A stretch of 64,000 bases of DNA from Argyresthia goedartella (taxonomy: Eukaryota > Arthropoda > Insecta > Lepidoptera > Argyresthiidae), in assembly GCA_949825045.1 (NCBI GenBank), contig OX463824.1, positions 31,714,001 to 31,778,000 on the forward strand, in the 5' to 3' direction. Within the stretch, counting starts at the first letter, position 1. Every line of letters begins with the position of its first letter. Positions 52,265 to 64,000 of the stretch are shown one piece after another. The notes under the pieces were generated by a model. The model worked only from the letters and a program-made list of their open reading frames with translations, was not told where the DNA came from and made no database searches. Made by a program: the position numbers and the translations under genes.

Positions 52265-53560
52265 CACAGTCAGGTCATAAGTTCTGTCACACAATAAAAA
52301 CTTTTGAATTTAGAACGCAGGCCACAAAAAAGTTTATTGAATACGAACTTCGAATTTTTCATTAAAATAAAAATGTGTACTTTTTAGAATTTTCCTCATT
52401 TTTAAATATGGAGTGGACACTTAAAGAAGACCGTGTCGCAGTTATTGCGTTGCATCGTTGCGGTTACGCGCCAATTCAGATTTTCGACTAACTGAAAAAT
52501 TTGAATATAACCAAAAGATTCGTTTATCGTACCATAAAACGATACAATGAAGACTCTAGTGTAGATGACAGGTCAAGAAGTGGTCGCCCTCGCTCTGTTA
52601 GGACTCCAGCAGTGATAAAAGCTGTGAAGGCGCGAATTCAAAGAAATCCCATAAGTAAGCAGAAACTGTTGGCCCTTTAGATAAGGTTAAGCAGGACCAC
52701 GGTGAAAAGGGTGTTAAATGAAGACTTAGGGCTTAGGGCATATCGAAGAAAAACAGGACATCGTTTGGACGCTCGTTTAATGGACCTGAGACTGAAGAGA
52801 TGCCGCGCTTTGTTGAAGCGGTACGCGGGAAAAAAGCATCGGGAAATTCTTTTTTTGGGTGAAAAAATTTTCACCGTGGAAGAGAGCTACAGCAAACAAA
52901 ATGATAAGGTGTACGCACACAGCAGTGAAGAAGGGAGCAACCGTATTCCGCGTGTCCAACGAGGTCATTTTCCATCCTCGCTCATGGTTTGGTTGTGAGT
53001 CTCTTATTGGGGCTCAACTGAGGTACATTTTTGTAAGAAAGGCGTAAAAACGAATGCAGTTGTGTATCAAAATACAGTCCTCAAGAACCTTGTGGAACCT
53101 GTTTCTCATACCATGTTTAATAACAGGCACTGGGTATTCCAACAAGATTCTGTGCCAGCTCATAGAGCGAAAAGCACACAAGACTGGCTGGCGGCACGTG
53201 AAATCGACTTCATCCGGCACGACCTCCTCCAGTCCAGATTTGAGTCCGTTAGATTACAAGATATGGCAACACTTGGAGGAAAAGGTCTGTTCAAAGCCTC
53301 ATCCTGATTCGGAGTCACTCAAGGCATCCTTGATTAAGGCAGCCGCCGATATTGACATGGACCTCGTTCGTGCTGCGATAGACGACTGGCCGCGCAGAAT
53401 AAAGGCCTGTATTCAAAATCGCGGGGGTAATTTTGAATCAACTTTATTACCATAAGAATCTATGTTTTATTAAGTTCATTTTGCTATATAAATGTTTACA
53501 TAAATAATAAAAATGTCTAAATTATTTCATATTGCACATGTGACAGAACTTATGACCTGA
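52265..53560 (+). pseudogene. Broken maT mariner copy
   Basis: Same family as 22866-24174, opposite orientation. Left end CACAGTCAGGTCATAAG; right end ...CTTATGACCTGA, slightly shortened. The transposase frame from MEWTLKEDR (52409) has a stop after IFD (TAA, about 52488), another at LLAL-TAG (about 52678), a stop after VWL (TGA, about 52996) and a deletion around the region where the intact copy has HEDWPSSSPD. Its 3' end is included in the tandem duplication that follows. Confidence 0.88.
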
Positions 53561-55389
53561 ATGTAGTTCCAAAGTTTTATAGGTTGAACACTCATGTTTT
53601 TTTTTTTCATTCCAGGAGACGAAAGTGACCAGATCATCGATGAACAGTCCAGAGTATGAGCAAAATAGGTTTGTGTCGAAATATCCTCCCTTGTTGTTGT
53701 ACCAATGGCGGTGGGTGCTCAAAACAGAAATGACTGATTTTACGACCGCCGGATAGTCCGTTGATGTGCTGTTTGATAGTGCCTGCTTTATGGCGAAGTG
53801 GAGAGTGAGCTGGTGGTTTTTATTGTAAACTTGTGTAACTTGATTTATTAGTTGCAGGCAACAAGTACATTATTTACCAATCATAAGTTTTGAGTAATAA
53901 ATATGTTTATCTACACACGTATCATAAACTCTCTTTACTGCTTACAAAAACCGCACGTTACGATCAGCATAATGTTAAACTACTTGGTAAAATAATGTGT
54001 AGTTTTTCTACATATTATGGCATTCAAATTTCGAACGCCGACGCCCGACTGCGCGACGCCCTAGTTTGTCTGTGAAGTTGGTACTGACATTCAAATTTCG
54101 AACGCCGACGCCCGTCTGCGTGAAGTTGGTACTAAAGAACATGCTAAACAATTGCAGAACCACAATGCCGGTCAAACATGCGGTTCCTGAACACATCAAA
54201 GAGAGCTTATGATATGTGTGTAGATAAACTAGTGTATGTAACTGCACATAATTAGGCATTAAAACTCTCGAGTGATATTATTATGAAACTCGCCTTCGGC
54301 TCGTGTCATAAACCCACTCTCGAGTTTTAATGCCCTCCATTATGCAGCAGTCACATAAACTACTATTATGTGACTGCTGCATAATGGAGGGCATTAAAAC
54401 TCGAGAGCGGGTTTATGCCTAATTATGTACAGTTACATACACTAGCTTATCTACACAAATATGGCACTGGTATTGATCATTGATCTGCAGTTGTTTAGCT
54501 TGTTCTGTAGTACCAACTTCACAGACAAACTAGGAGCGGCACGCAGGCGGGCGTCTGCGTTCGAAATTTGAATGTCATAATATGTAAAAAAAATACACAT
54601 TATGGTCATAATGTCGATATTCAGATAAGAAATGAGTTTTTACAAAGTAGTTTAACATTGTGCTGATCGTTACGTGCGGTTTTTGAACGCAGTAAAGAGG
54701 GTTTATGATATGTGTGTAGATAAAAGGTTTTAAAAGATGTAATCATTATTGAAAAACATATAATGGCATATGGTAGTAGTTTTGAAATATATCTGGATTT
54801 GCACATAAACGTTTGTACAAGATATGAAACTGTCCGCGTACCAGTCTTCCACTATTGAGTGGATTCACCGAGCATTTTCTTCTATTATCATCTTCTGTGT
54901 CTTCTGTATATGCTTCGTAAATACCCAACGTTTTTATTTAACTTACTTCCATTGCACGACACAAGCACCGTGTGCAAACGTTGAATAGCAGCTGAATAAA
55001 TTACGCGCATGCGGCCGACCAACTGAATTTCTGCTGAGCGGACATTTCGCAACCGAAATTCCGAAAAGTGGCCCGACACTAGAGCGACATTTCATAGCTA
55101 GCGCAGTCGCCAAATCATGTCTTGATTCTCGGCTCGCCTTTGTATTGACACCATTATACTCTAGAGAATCTGCACTCTGAGCCTATATCGAGATGTAACA
55201 AAAAAAAACGGCCAAGTGCGAGTCGGACTCGCACATAAAGGGTTCCGTACCCTATTAAAACGGCCAAAAATACGTTTGTTGTATGGGAGCCCCCCTTAAA
55301 TAATTGTTTTATTGTAATTATACAAATTTTATTTATTTTTAATAAAATACTAAAAAACAGAATAAAAGAAATATTCAGGAAGCTCCCAT
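53450..55389. repeat. Tandem segmental duplication, copy 1
   Basis: Starts in the 3' end of the broken maT copy (CCATAAGAATCTATG) and includes a foldback element and a GGGTTCCGTACC-type piece. Copy 2 lies 1941 bp further on and is almost identical. The last about 50 bp (55340-55390) are inverted relative to the corresponding source sequence at 57372-57422. Confidence 0.9.
53905..54723. mobile_element. Foldback element, about 0.8 kb, long inverted arms
   Basis: Ends are TTTATCTACACACGTATCAT and its inverse (ATGATATGTGTGTAGATAAA). The arms, about 400 bp each, pair throughout with interruptions, and meet at a centre near 54363 (GCAGCAGTCACATAA / TTATGTGACTGCTGC). No ORF; no clear target duplication. 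Confidence 0.75.
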
Positions 55390-57590
55390 ACCATAAGAAT
55401 CTATGTTTTATTAAGTTCATTTTGCTATATAAATGTTTACATAAATAATAAAAATGTCTAAATTATTTCATATTGCACATGTGACAGAACTTATGACCTG
55501 AATGTAGTTCCAAAGTTTTATAGGTTGAACACTCATGTTTTTTTTTTCATTCCAGGAGACGAAAGTGACCAGATCATCGATGAACAGTCCAGAGTATGAG
55601 CAACATAGGTTTGTGTCGAAATATCCTCCCTTGTTGTTGTACCAATGGCGGTGGGTGCTCAAAACAGAAATGACTGATTTTACGACCGCCGGATAGTCCG
55701 TTGATGTGCTGTTTGATAGTGCCTGCTTTATGGCGAAGTGGAGAGTGAGCTGGTGGTTTTTATTGTAAACTTGTGTAACTTGATTTATTAGTTGCAGGCA
55801 ACAAGTACATTATTTACCAATCATAAGTTTTGAGTAATAAATATGTTTATCTACACACGTATCATAAACTCTCTTTACTGCTTACAAAAACCGCACGTTA
55901 CGATCAGCATAATGTTAAACTACTTGGTAAAATAATGTGTAGTTTTTCTACATATTATGGCATTCAAATTTCGAACGCCGACGCCCGACTGCGCGACGCC
56001 CTAGTTTGTCTGTGAAGTTGGTACTGACATTCAAATTTCGAACGCCGACGCCCGTCTGCGTGAAGTTGGTACTAAAGAACATGCTAAACAATTGCAGAAC
56101 CACAATGCCGGTCAAACATGCGGTTCCTGAACACATCAAAGAGAGCTTATGATATGTGTGTAGATAAACTAGTGTATGTAACTGCACATAATTAGGCATT
56201 AAAACTCTCGAGTGATATTATTATGAAACTCGCCTTCGGCTCGTGTCATAAACCCACTCTCGAGTTTTAATGCCCTCCATTATGCAGCAGTCACATAAAC
56301 TACTATTATGTGACTGCTGCATAATGGAGGGCATTAAAACTCGAGAGCGGGTTTATGCCTAATTATGTACAGTTACATACACTAGCTTATCTACACAAAT
56401 ATGGCACTGGTATTGATCATTGATCTGCAGTTGTTTAGCTTGTTCTGTAGTACCAACTTCACAGACAAACTAGGAGCGGCACGCAGGCGGGCGTCTGCGT
56501 TCGAAATTTGAATGTCATAATATGTAAAAAAAAATACACATTATGGTCATAATGTCGATATTCAGATAAGAAATGAGTTTTTACAAAGTAGTTTAACATT
56601 GTGCTGATCGTTACGTGCGGTTTTTGAACGCAGTAAAGAGGGTTTATGATATGTGTGTAGATAAAAGGTTTTAAAAGATGTAATCATTATTGAAAAACAT
56701 ATAATGGCATATGGTAGTAGTTTTGAAATATATCTGGATTTGCACATAAACGTTTGTACAAGATATGAAACTGTCCGCGTACCAGTCTTCCACTATTGAG
56801 TGGATTCACCGAGCATTTTCTTCTATTATCATCTTCTGTGTCTTCTGTATATGCTTCGTAAATACCCAACGTTTTTATTTAACTTACTTCCATTGCACGA
56901 CACAAGCACCGTGTGCAAACGTTGAATAGCAGCTGAATAAATTACGCGCATGCGGCCGACCAACTGAATTTCTGCTGAGCGGACATTTCGCAACCGAAAT
57001 TCCGAAAAGTGGCCCGACACTAGAGCGACATTTCATAGCTAGCGCAGTCGCCAAATCATGTCTTGATTCTCGGCTCGCCTTTGTATTGACACCATTATAC
57101 TCTAGAGAATCTGCACTCTGAGCCTATATCGAGATGTAACAAAAAAAAACGGCCAAGTGCGAGTCGGACTCGCACATGAAGGGTTCCGTACCCTATTAAA
57201 ACGGCCAAAAATACGTTTGTTGTATGGGAGCCCCCCTTAAATAATTGTTTTATTGTAATTATACAAATTTTATTTATTTTTAAAATAAATATATTCTGTG
57301 AATGTTTCAAGCGTGTGCCTGTCACTGTTATCAATATCAAGCAAATACGAGAGGAAAAAAAACGTTTGTTGTATGGGAGCTTCCTGAATATTTCTTTTAT
57401 TCTGTTTTTTAGTATTTTATTAATACAGAATCGGCAACCGAAATACATCTTATGTGAAAAATTCAACTGTCTAACTATCACGGTTCATGAGATTCGGCCT
57501 GGTGATAGACGGACGGACGGACGGACAGCAGAGGCTTAGTAATAGGATCTCGTTTGGCACCCTTCGGGTACGGAAACCCAAAGACGAGTC
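55390..57590. repeat. Tandem segmental duplication, copy 2
   Basis: Repeats 53450-55341 and continues into a full GGGTTCCGTACC-type repeat (57148-57580) that is cut short in copy 1. It again contains the maT 3' end and the foldback element (about 55845-56664). Confidence 0.9.
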
Positions 57591-59351
57591 ATTGTTTGTG
57601 CCCCAACTTCTAGGGCTTAGAGGTCCGGCTTATAGTATGCTTGTCTCCTAACTAGTCCAAACAAACTACCAAAACTTTTGACTACTCCATCTAAAATCTC
57701 TTCATCTCCATCGATGACTAGTCTACATCATCATCAAGCTAGTATAAAAAACAACCGCTTTTGATACTCCTATACTGCATAACATGAGATTTTATAAGGC
57801 CAATGTGTTGCCTTGAGTTGAACTCTTGACTTGGATCCGAGCTGAACGCGTCGAATGAGCCGAATCTTAGGAACCCCACACTCCTTAGATTTGAACGAGG
57901 TTTGCGAGGTTTCATAATTATAAAGTATTCTAAAACTCGTTACGTTCGGCTGGTATAAGGTGTGTTCACCTTTAGAAGAGGTATTTTCATTATCTAATAG
58001 TTGTTTATGTGACTGACGGAGGGCATTAAAACTTGAGAGTGGGTATATATAACACTGGAGAGTTTTAATGCCTCATTAAATTATGTACAGTTACATACAC
58101 TAGTTTATCTACACACATATCATAAGGTCTCTTTGATGTATTCAGGAACCGCATGTTCGACCGGCATTATGGCATTGATCATTGCTCTGCATTTGTTTAG
58201 CTTGTTCAGTAGAACCAACTTCACAGACGAACTAGAAGCGGCACGCAGGCGGGCGTCTGCGTTCGAAATTTGAATGTCATAATATGTAAAAAAAATACAC
58301 ATTATGGTCATAATGTCGATATTCAGATAAGAAATGAGTTTTTACAAAGTAGTTTAACATTGTGCTGATCGTTACGTGCGGTTTTTGAACGCAGTAAAGA
58401 GGGTTTATCATATGTGTGTAGATAAAAGGTTTTAAAAGATGTAATCATTATTGAAAAACATATAATGGCATATGGTAGTAGTTTTGAAATATATCTGGAT
58501 TTGCACATAAACGTTTGTACAAGATATGAAACTGTCCGCGTACCAGTCTTCCACTATTGAGTGGATTCACCGAGCATTTTCTTCTATTATCATCTTCTGT
58601 GTCTTCTGTATATGCTTCGTAAATACCCAACGTTTTTATTTAACTTACTTCCATTGCACGACACAAGCACCGTGTGCAAACGTTGAATAGCAGCTGAATA
58701 AATTACGCGCATGCGGCCGACCAACTGAATTTCTGCTGAGCGGACATTTCGCAACCGAAATTCCGAAAAGTGGCCCGACACTAGAGCGACATTTCATAGC
58801 TAGCGCAGTCGCCAAATCATGTCTTGATTCTCGGCTCGCCTTTGTATTGACACCATTATACTCTAGAGAATCTGCACTCTGAGCCTATATCGAGATGTAA
58901 CAAAAAAAAACGGCCAAGTGCGAGTCGGACTCGCACATAAAGGGTTCCGTACCCTATTAAAACGGCCAAAAATACGTTTGTTGTATGGGAGCCCCCCTTA
59001 AATAATTGTTTTATTGTAATTATACAAATTTTATTTATTTTCAAAATAAATATATTCTGTGAATGTTTCAAGCGTGTGCCTGTCACTGTTATCAATATCA
59101 AGCAAATACGAGAGGAAAAAAAACGTTTGTTGTATGGGAGCTTCCTGAATATTTCTTTTATTCTGTTTTTTAGTATTTTATTAATACAGAATCGGCAACA
59201 GAAGTACATCTTATGTGAAAAATTCAACTGTCTAACTATCACGGTTCATGAGATTCGGCCTGGTGATAGACGGACGGACGGACGGACAGCAGAGGCTTAG
59301 TAATAGGATCTCGTTTGGCACCCTTCGGGTACGGAAACCCAAAGACGAGTC
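57591..59351. repeat. Tandem segmental duplication, copy 3 (period 1761)
   Basis: The 1761-bp period relates 56470-58230 to 58231-60010. It includes the right half of the foldback element, the same inner sequence and another GGGTTCCGTACC-type repeat (58909-59340). The maT 3' end and the left foldback arm are absent; a different segment (57591-58060) takes their place. Confidence 0.85.
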
Positions 59352-60190
59352 ATTGTTTGTGTCCCAACTTCTAGGGCTTAGGGGTCCAGCTTATAGTATG
59401 CTTGTCTTCTAACTAGTCCAAACAAACTACCAAAGCTTTTGACTACTCCATCTAAAATCTCTCCATCTCCATCGATGACTAGTCTACATCATCATCAAGC
59501 TAGTATAAAAAACAACCGCTTTTGATACTCCTATACTGCATAACATGAGATTTTATAAGGCCAATGTGTTGCCTTGAGTTGAACTCTTGACTTGGATCCG
59601 AGCTGAACGCGTCGAACGAGCCGAATCCTAGGAACCCCACACTCCTTAGATTTGAACGAGGTTTGCGAGGTTTCATAATTAAAAAGTATTCTAAAACTCG
59701 TTACGTTCGGCTGGTATAAGGTGTGTTCACCTTTAGAAGAGGTATATTCATTATCTAATAGTAGTTTATGTGACTGATTCATAATGTAGGGCATTAAAAC
59801 TCGAGAGTGGGTTTATATAACACTCGAGAGTTTTAATGCCTCATTAAATTATGTACAGTTACATACACTAGTTTATCTACACACATATCATAAGGTCTCT
59901 TTGATGTATTCAGGAACCGCATGTTCGACCGGCATTATGGCATTGATCATTGCTCTGCATTTGTTTAGCTTGTTCAGTAGAACCAACTTCACAGACGAAC
60001 TAGGGGCGAAATGCAGGCGGGCGTCGGCGTTTGAAATGTTAATGTCATAATTTGCCGAAAATTTACACATCAATATCATACATTAAATTAAGAAATGAGT
60101 TTTTACCAAGTAGTATAACATTATGCTAGTCGTAACGTGCGGTTTTTTGACGCAGTAAAGAGGGTTTATGATACGTGTGTAAATAAAAGT
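59352..60190. repeat. Tandem segmental duplication, diverged end copy
   Basis: Matches 57591-58320 with rising divergence after about 60000 (GGGGCGAAATGCAGGCG for GAAGCGGCACGCAGGCG). It ends with the outer part of a foldback arm (GATACGTGTGTAAATAAAAG). Confidence 0.75.
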
Positions 60191-60528
60191 GATTTTCGTC
60201 AGCTAAATTATAGTTATGCTGCATGTTATAGGTACCATATAAGTATGCTTAGGACTTTATGCGTTTTAATGTAACTGCTATAAGTGCAGTCGCGTGATCC
60301 ACAGTGGTAATATGTGCATTGTAATGAATTTTCAGAAACATTGCAAATAGAAATACTAACCTGGTAAGTGAATTTGAATATAGCAATATGAATTCGCCGA
60401 ATTCGTTTTGAATTAATTACAATTTTGAATTTATAATGAGTTCCGGAGGCGGCGATGGATTTGGCCCCGACACGCGCGTGTTGCATGAAGGGCAAGACGT
60501 GGTGCGACATGGGTGCTTCTGCTAATTG
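60191..60528. other. Non-coding stretch
   Basis: No gene or repeat recognised. Confidence 0.4.
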
Positions 60529-61714
60529 CAGAATTACACGTCATACTGACACCAGAGATAGGACTGAACCAGATGCATCGAATAGGCCTAACAAGACAGT
60601 GTATACGGCTGACGGCTGAGGATGAAAAAAACCGGTCAAGTGCGAGTCTAAATCGCGCACGAAGGGTTCCGTACCACCGTTCAATGGAAGCGATGGTGTG
60701 GAGTGAATAGTTTGGATTTTACACAGCAAAATATTGTTTACAAAGTTATTGGTGCGGTTACTTTGACACTCCATGTACGTAACCAGGTGCATCCTGGTGC
60801 ATAAGTTTGTATGTGGTATTGAAAGAATTGTTGTATGGGAGCCCCCTTAAATATTTCTTTTATCCTGTTTTTTAGTATTTGTTGTTATAGCGGCAACAGA
60901 AATACATAATCTGTGAAAATTTCAACTCTCTAGCTAGCTAGGTTCTTGAGATACAGCCTGGTGACAGACGGACGGACGGACGGACGGACGGACAGCGAAG
61001 TCTTAGTAATAGGGTCCCGTTTGGAACCCTTCGGGTACGGAACCCTAAAAACACATGTCTTGGATGTTTATATGTGTGTGTGAATGACTCCCATGACACA
61101 GGGTACCGAGCCTGGGGCCAGAGGCAGTGTATGTGCCTGTATATAATACTGCATGCTTTCGATATGTGTATCTTCGTAAAACACAGGTTCTCTTTTTAGG
61201 GTTCCGTACCCAACGGGTAAGAACGGAACCCTATTACTAAGACTTCGCTGTCCGTCCGTCCGTCCGTCCGTCCGTCTGTCACCAGGCTGTATCTCAAGAA
61301 CCTAGCTAGCTAGAGAGTTGAAATTTTCACAGATTATGTATTTCTGTTGCCGCTATAACAACAAATACTAAAAAACAGGATAAAAGAAATATTTAAGGGG
61401 GCTCCCATACAACAATTCTTTCAATACCACATACAAACTTATGCACCAGGATGCACCTGGTTACGTACATGGAGTGTCAAAGTAACCGCACCAATAACTT
61501 TGTAAACAATATTTTGCTGTGTAAAATCCAAACTATTCACTCCACACCATCGCTTCCATTGAACGGTGGTACGGAACCCTTCGTGCGCGATTTAGACTCG
61601 CACTTGACCGGTTTTTTTCATCCTCAGCCGTCAGCCGTATACACTGTCTTGTTAGGCCTATTCGATGCATCTGGTTCAGTCCTATCTCTGGTGTCAGTAT
61701 GACGTGTAATTCTG
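60529..61714. repeat. Palindrome with 520-bp arms (GGGTTCCGTACC repeat)
   Basis: Left arm 60529-61050, right arm 61192-61714, inverted and almost identical; spacer about 141 bp. The arms contain the dispersed repeat plus about 100 bp of non-repeat sequence (GAATTACACGTCATACTGAC...). The 83-codon frame encoded in both arms is identical but belongs to the repeat. Confidence 0.9.
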
Positions 61715-62179
61715 GCGCATCAGTACTTTTGGGGTAACTGTTGCTCCGATTGATAATAGCAGAGCAATATCTTCTTCTTGTATTCTTTATTTTAGGGTTC
61801 CGAACCTTAAAAAGAATAACGGAACCATTGTAGGATCATCGTGTGGCTGTCCTAGGTGTGTAAAAGTAATATTAAACGACTGAATTCTGAACCGTAAGTA
61901 TTTTATTTTGTTTTCCTAATTCTGGAATATTTAACCTTTCAAGATTGTTTGACGGCCTTCGAATGAAAACTTGACTGTTTTACGATGCCTCTTTTTTAAT
62001 TAAAACATATTAAAAAAAATAGACAGTGAGTATCAGAAAAAATGTATTGTTTAAATGGGGGATGAAAAGACTTGTTGCGAGGATTTCAATTTTTTTTATA
62101 ATTCTGAAACCCATAATTTAAAAATATTTCCGTAAACCTATAATTCAAAAACACGTAATATATCATCATCATTACTTAA
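61715..62179. other. Non-coding stretch
   Basis: A short AGGGTTCCGAACCTTAAAAA piece of a related repeat at about 61795; otherwise AT-rich sequence without features. Confidence 0.4.
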
Positions 62180-62365
62180 ATATTACAGGAAAAATAATAA
62201 GAAATGCCTATGTCAATACTACAAACAAACTTGAAAATGCACCTGGATACTTACACGGTGTATGAAAGTAGCAGCACCAATAACCTTGTAAACAGCATTC
62301 TGCATTGTGCGGTGCTACGGAACCCTTCGTGCGTGAGTCCGACGCGCTCTCGGCCGTTTATTTTA
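62180..62365 (+). repeat. Diverged fragment of the GGGTTCCGTACC repeat
   Basis: Contains ATGCACCTGGATACTTACAC, AACCTTGTAAACAGCATTC and TACGGAACCCTTCGTGCGTG, clearly older than the other copies. Confidence 0.6.
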
Positions 62366-62715
62366 AATGGCGTGCCAAACTTTTTTAATTTAATTTAGCC
62401 ATTGTATTTGAAAGATCACAATTCGGTTATGTTTTCTCTCGAGAACCTGAAACCTTAACCTCTTGAATACCACTGGCGTTAGCTAACGCCAATTTTCCGT
62501 TATATATTTTATTTTTTATTACCAGGGCATAAGGTTCAAAATCGCTACCTGTCCCACCTTCCCTCGGTTTTTGAGAGGTTAAGACTACCCAAGGGACCGC
62601 GCAGGGTGATGGGATCCAAGTAAATCATCCGGACTTGAGCAGTCCCTCCCCAGAGCGATATCAAATATTTACCCATATATTCAGTTATATTAATATTCCT
62701 TGTTATTGCTTTCGG

Positions 62716-63001
62716 AAAGAGCTCCGCGGTCTAATGGGTTTCACGCTTGCTTCTCAGACAGGAGATGCAGATACGATTCCTGACCATGTACAAATGAGAT
62801 AATTAATTTATCTTAAGTACATTATACGGAAGTTCTAACGGTGATGGAAAACACCGTGAGGAAACCTTCATTACTCCATAGCTGCGGCGATGGGCTAGCC
62901 CCCTGTCACGCAAAAAAGAGTATTGAATAACTGGCTCAAAGTGGGCACAATTGTGCCTCTGCCACCCCGTATGGGAAAAAGGCGGGACGCTATGTTATGC
63001 T
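62716..63001 (+). repeat. tRNA-derived SINE (head GAGCTCCGCGGTCTAA)
   Basis: Full-length + copy of the family at 1715-1989. A box region GCGGTCTAATGG, degenerate B box (ATACGATTCC), body with GGGCTAGCCCCCTGTCACGC and GGGCACAATTGTGCCTCTGC. Confidence 0.8.
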
Positions 63002-63065
63002 TCAGGGAACTTTCTACGAATACCGTCTTCAACTTTTAGTTTCTACGAGTATGTCTAGTGAAATT

Positions 63066-63170
63066 ATAGTAGTTTATGTGACTGATACATAATGGAGGGC
63101 ATTAAAACTCGAGAGTTTTAATGCATTATTATGTACAATTACATACACTAGTTTATCTACACACATATCA
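63066..63170. repeat. Foldback element remnant
   Basis: Inner part of the 53905-type foldback: TAATGGAGGGCATTAAAACT, CGAGAGTTTTAATGC and TTTATCTACACACATATCAT. Confidence 0.7.
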
Positions 63171-63727
63171 TGAGCTCGACTGTCCCAAAAATAATCACAG
63201 TAAAGGACAAAGGCATTTTTGTTCAGTAGTGCGAAAAAACGTATTTTTAGCCAGCCGTACAAAATTGCGTAATGTTTTACCAAAGTAACTATTGTGTGTC
63301 TTATATAAGGTTATTGCCTATGTTTATGTATATTCAAAATTAAATTTACTTTATTAGTGCATGTTTGAATAGCCTTAATAACTTAAAAATGATCATTTCG
63401 ACCTATGTGACCCTTGAAACCAAATTAAAATCATAGTAAGGTACCTTACTAGGTTTTTGTTTTGGTTTTTTAGAACGATCTCATACTAAGTAGCTATTTT
63501 TATACTAAGTAAATAACTATTTAACCCTAATAAATAATTGAATATACAGAAGTAAAACACATTAGAATATTAATATAATAAATTGAATAACAATACAATT
63601 TGAGACTTCAGGTCTTGATTAAAAAAACATTAACAAATTATCGTAATGACAGTCTAGTTTTAACTTTAACTTTAAAATTAATTTAATTATTCCAGTTATT
63701 TATTAAGTAGTAATTTTAAAAACAATA
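63171..63727. other. Non-coding stretch
   Basis: AT-rich, no feature recognised. Probably intergenic sequence or 3' flank of the - strand gene that follows. Confidence 0.4.
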
Positions 63728-63809
63728 TTTATTCGGAATCTTTGTCTACTAAATCCGGGGATGCGTCATTCACAGGCAGGTCATGCCATTTTTTTTCTGG
63801 ATTCGGGCG

Positions 63810-63989
63810 TCAGACGTACGTCTCGGTCAGAATCTCTTCTTTTTTTGAAGTTTTAATACCACATGGTCCATCTATAGTTTTAGGCCAAACAGAGACATCA
63901 AACTTTTTGACGATAGAATCCAGTGAAGCAAAGGCATCACTGAATGAAGTCTTGTACATCATGTGGCGTGAACCTCTCACAAATTTTAC
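63810..63989 (-). CDS. Probable last exon of an unrecognised - strand host gene
   Basis: On the - strand an acceptor (TATGTTCAG) at the window edge is followed by an open frame: VKFVRGSRHMMYKTSFSDAF, ...DSIVKKFDVSVWPKTIDG, ...EEILTETYV and TGA at 63812-63810. About 80 nt later AATAAA (63733-63728) could be the poly(A) signal. The same frame continues after the TGA for about 26 codons to a TAA that overlaps the AATAAA, and that stretch also looks coding. Family not recognised; the other exons lie outside the window. Confidence 0.45.
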   Translation of the reverse strand, partial: VKFVRGSRHMMYKTSFSDAFASLDSIVKKFDVSVWPKTIDGPCGIKTSKKEEILTETYV

Positions 63990-64000
63990 CTGAACATAGT

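Noticed and set aside
54621..55079. Three short ORFs repeated three times at 54.6, 56.6 and 58.3 kb
   Set aside because: They are identical because the DNA is tandemly duplicated. No codon bias, start context or known motif supports coding.

Overview
The window looks like repeat-rich nuclear DNA of a moth or butterfly. It carries tRNA-headed SINEs with (ATT)n tails, a DD37D (maT-type) mariner, BEL/Pao, Copia and DIRS-like remnants, several non-LTR retrotransposons, and many copies of a dispersed repeat beginning GGGTTCCGTACC that is characteristic of Lepidoptera. Host coding sequence is scarce: the 3' end of one spliced gene on the + strand (2043-2860) and probably the last exon of another on the - strand near the right edge (63810-63989).

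The most interesting object is at 3948-15226. It is a Maverick/Polinton (adintovirus-like) DNA element with uninterrupted reading frames: protein-primed family B DNA polymerase, A32-type packaging ATPase, DDE integrase with a C-terminal chromodomain, adenain-like cysteine protease, a pX-like membrane-active/core protein, a double jelly-roll major capsid candidate, a single jelly-roll minor capsid candidate, and several small conserved proteins. Together these cover replication, integration, packaging, maturation and a capsid. Four junctions between consecutive genes are ATGA stop/start overlaps, one pair of ORFs is separated by a single in-frame stop, and the protease starts inside the pX-like ORF in another frame. 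I could not find terminal inverted repeats. The left side abuts a 134-bp tandem array built from the last codons and 3' UTR of the neighbouring host gene.

15.2-28 kb is non-coding and repeat-dominated: a 26-bp minisatellite, a Jockey-like RT fragment split by a SINE, inverted copies of the GGGTTCCGTACC repeat, an intact maT mariner (22866-24174) and a Copia pol remnant. 28-34.3 kb holds a 1.86-kb-arm palindrome of a DIRS-like tyrosine-recombinase retrotransposon, flanked by two internally deleted mariner copies. 34.6-41.1 kb is a BEL/Pao element bounded by a GAAAC duplication; it has lost its reverse transcriptase domain and carries a LINE fragment in its 5' LTR. 42.5-49.4 kb is a LINE inserted inside a related LINE, both on the - strand. 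52.3-53.6 kb is a dead maT copy. 53.4-60.2 kb is a tandem segmental duplication of a foldback-containing unit. 60.5-61.7 kb is another large palindrome.

Only the Polinton-like block behaves as a coordinated gene set. Everything downstream reads as successive layers of transposition, deletion and inverted duplication.
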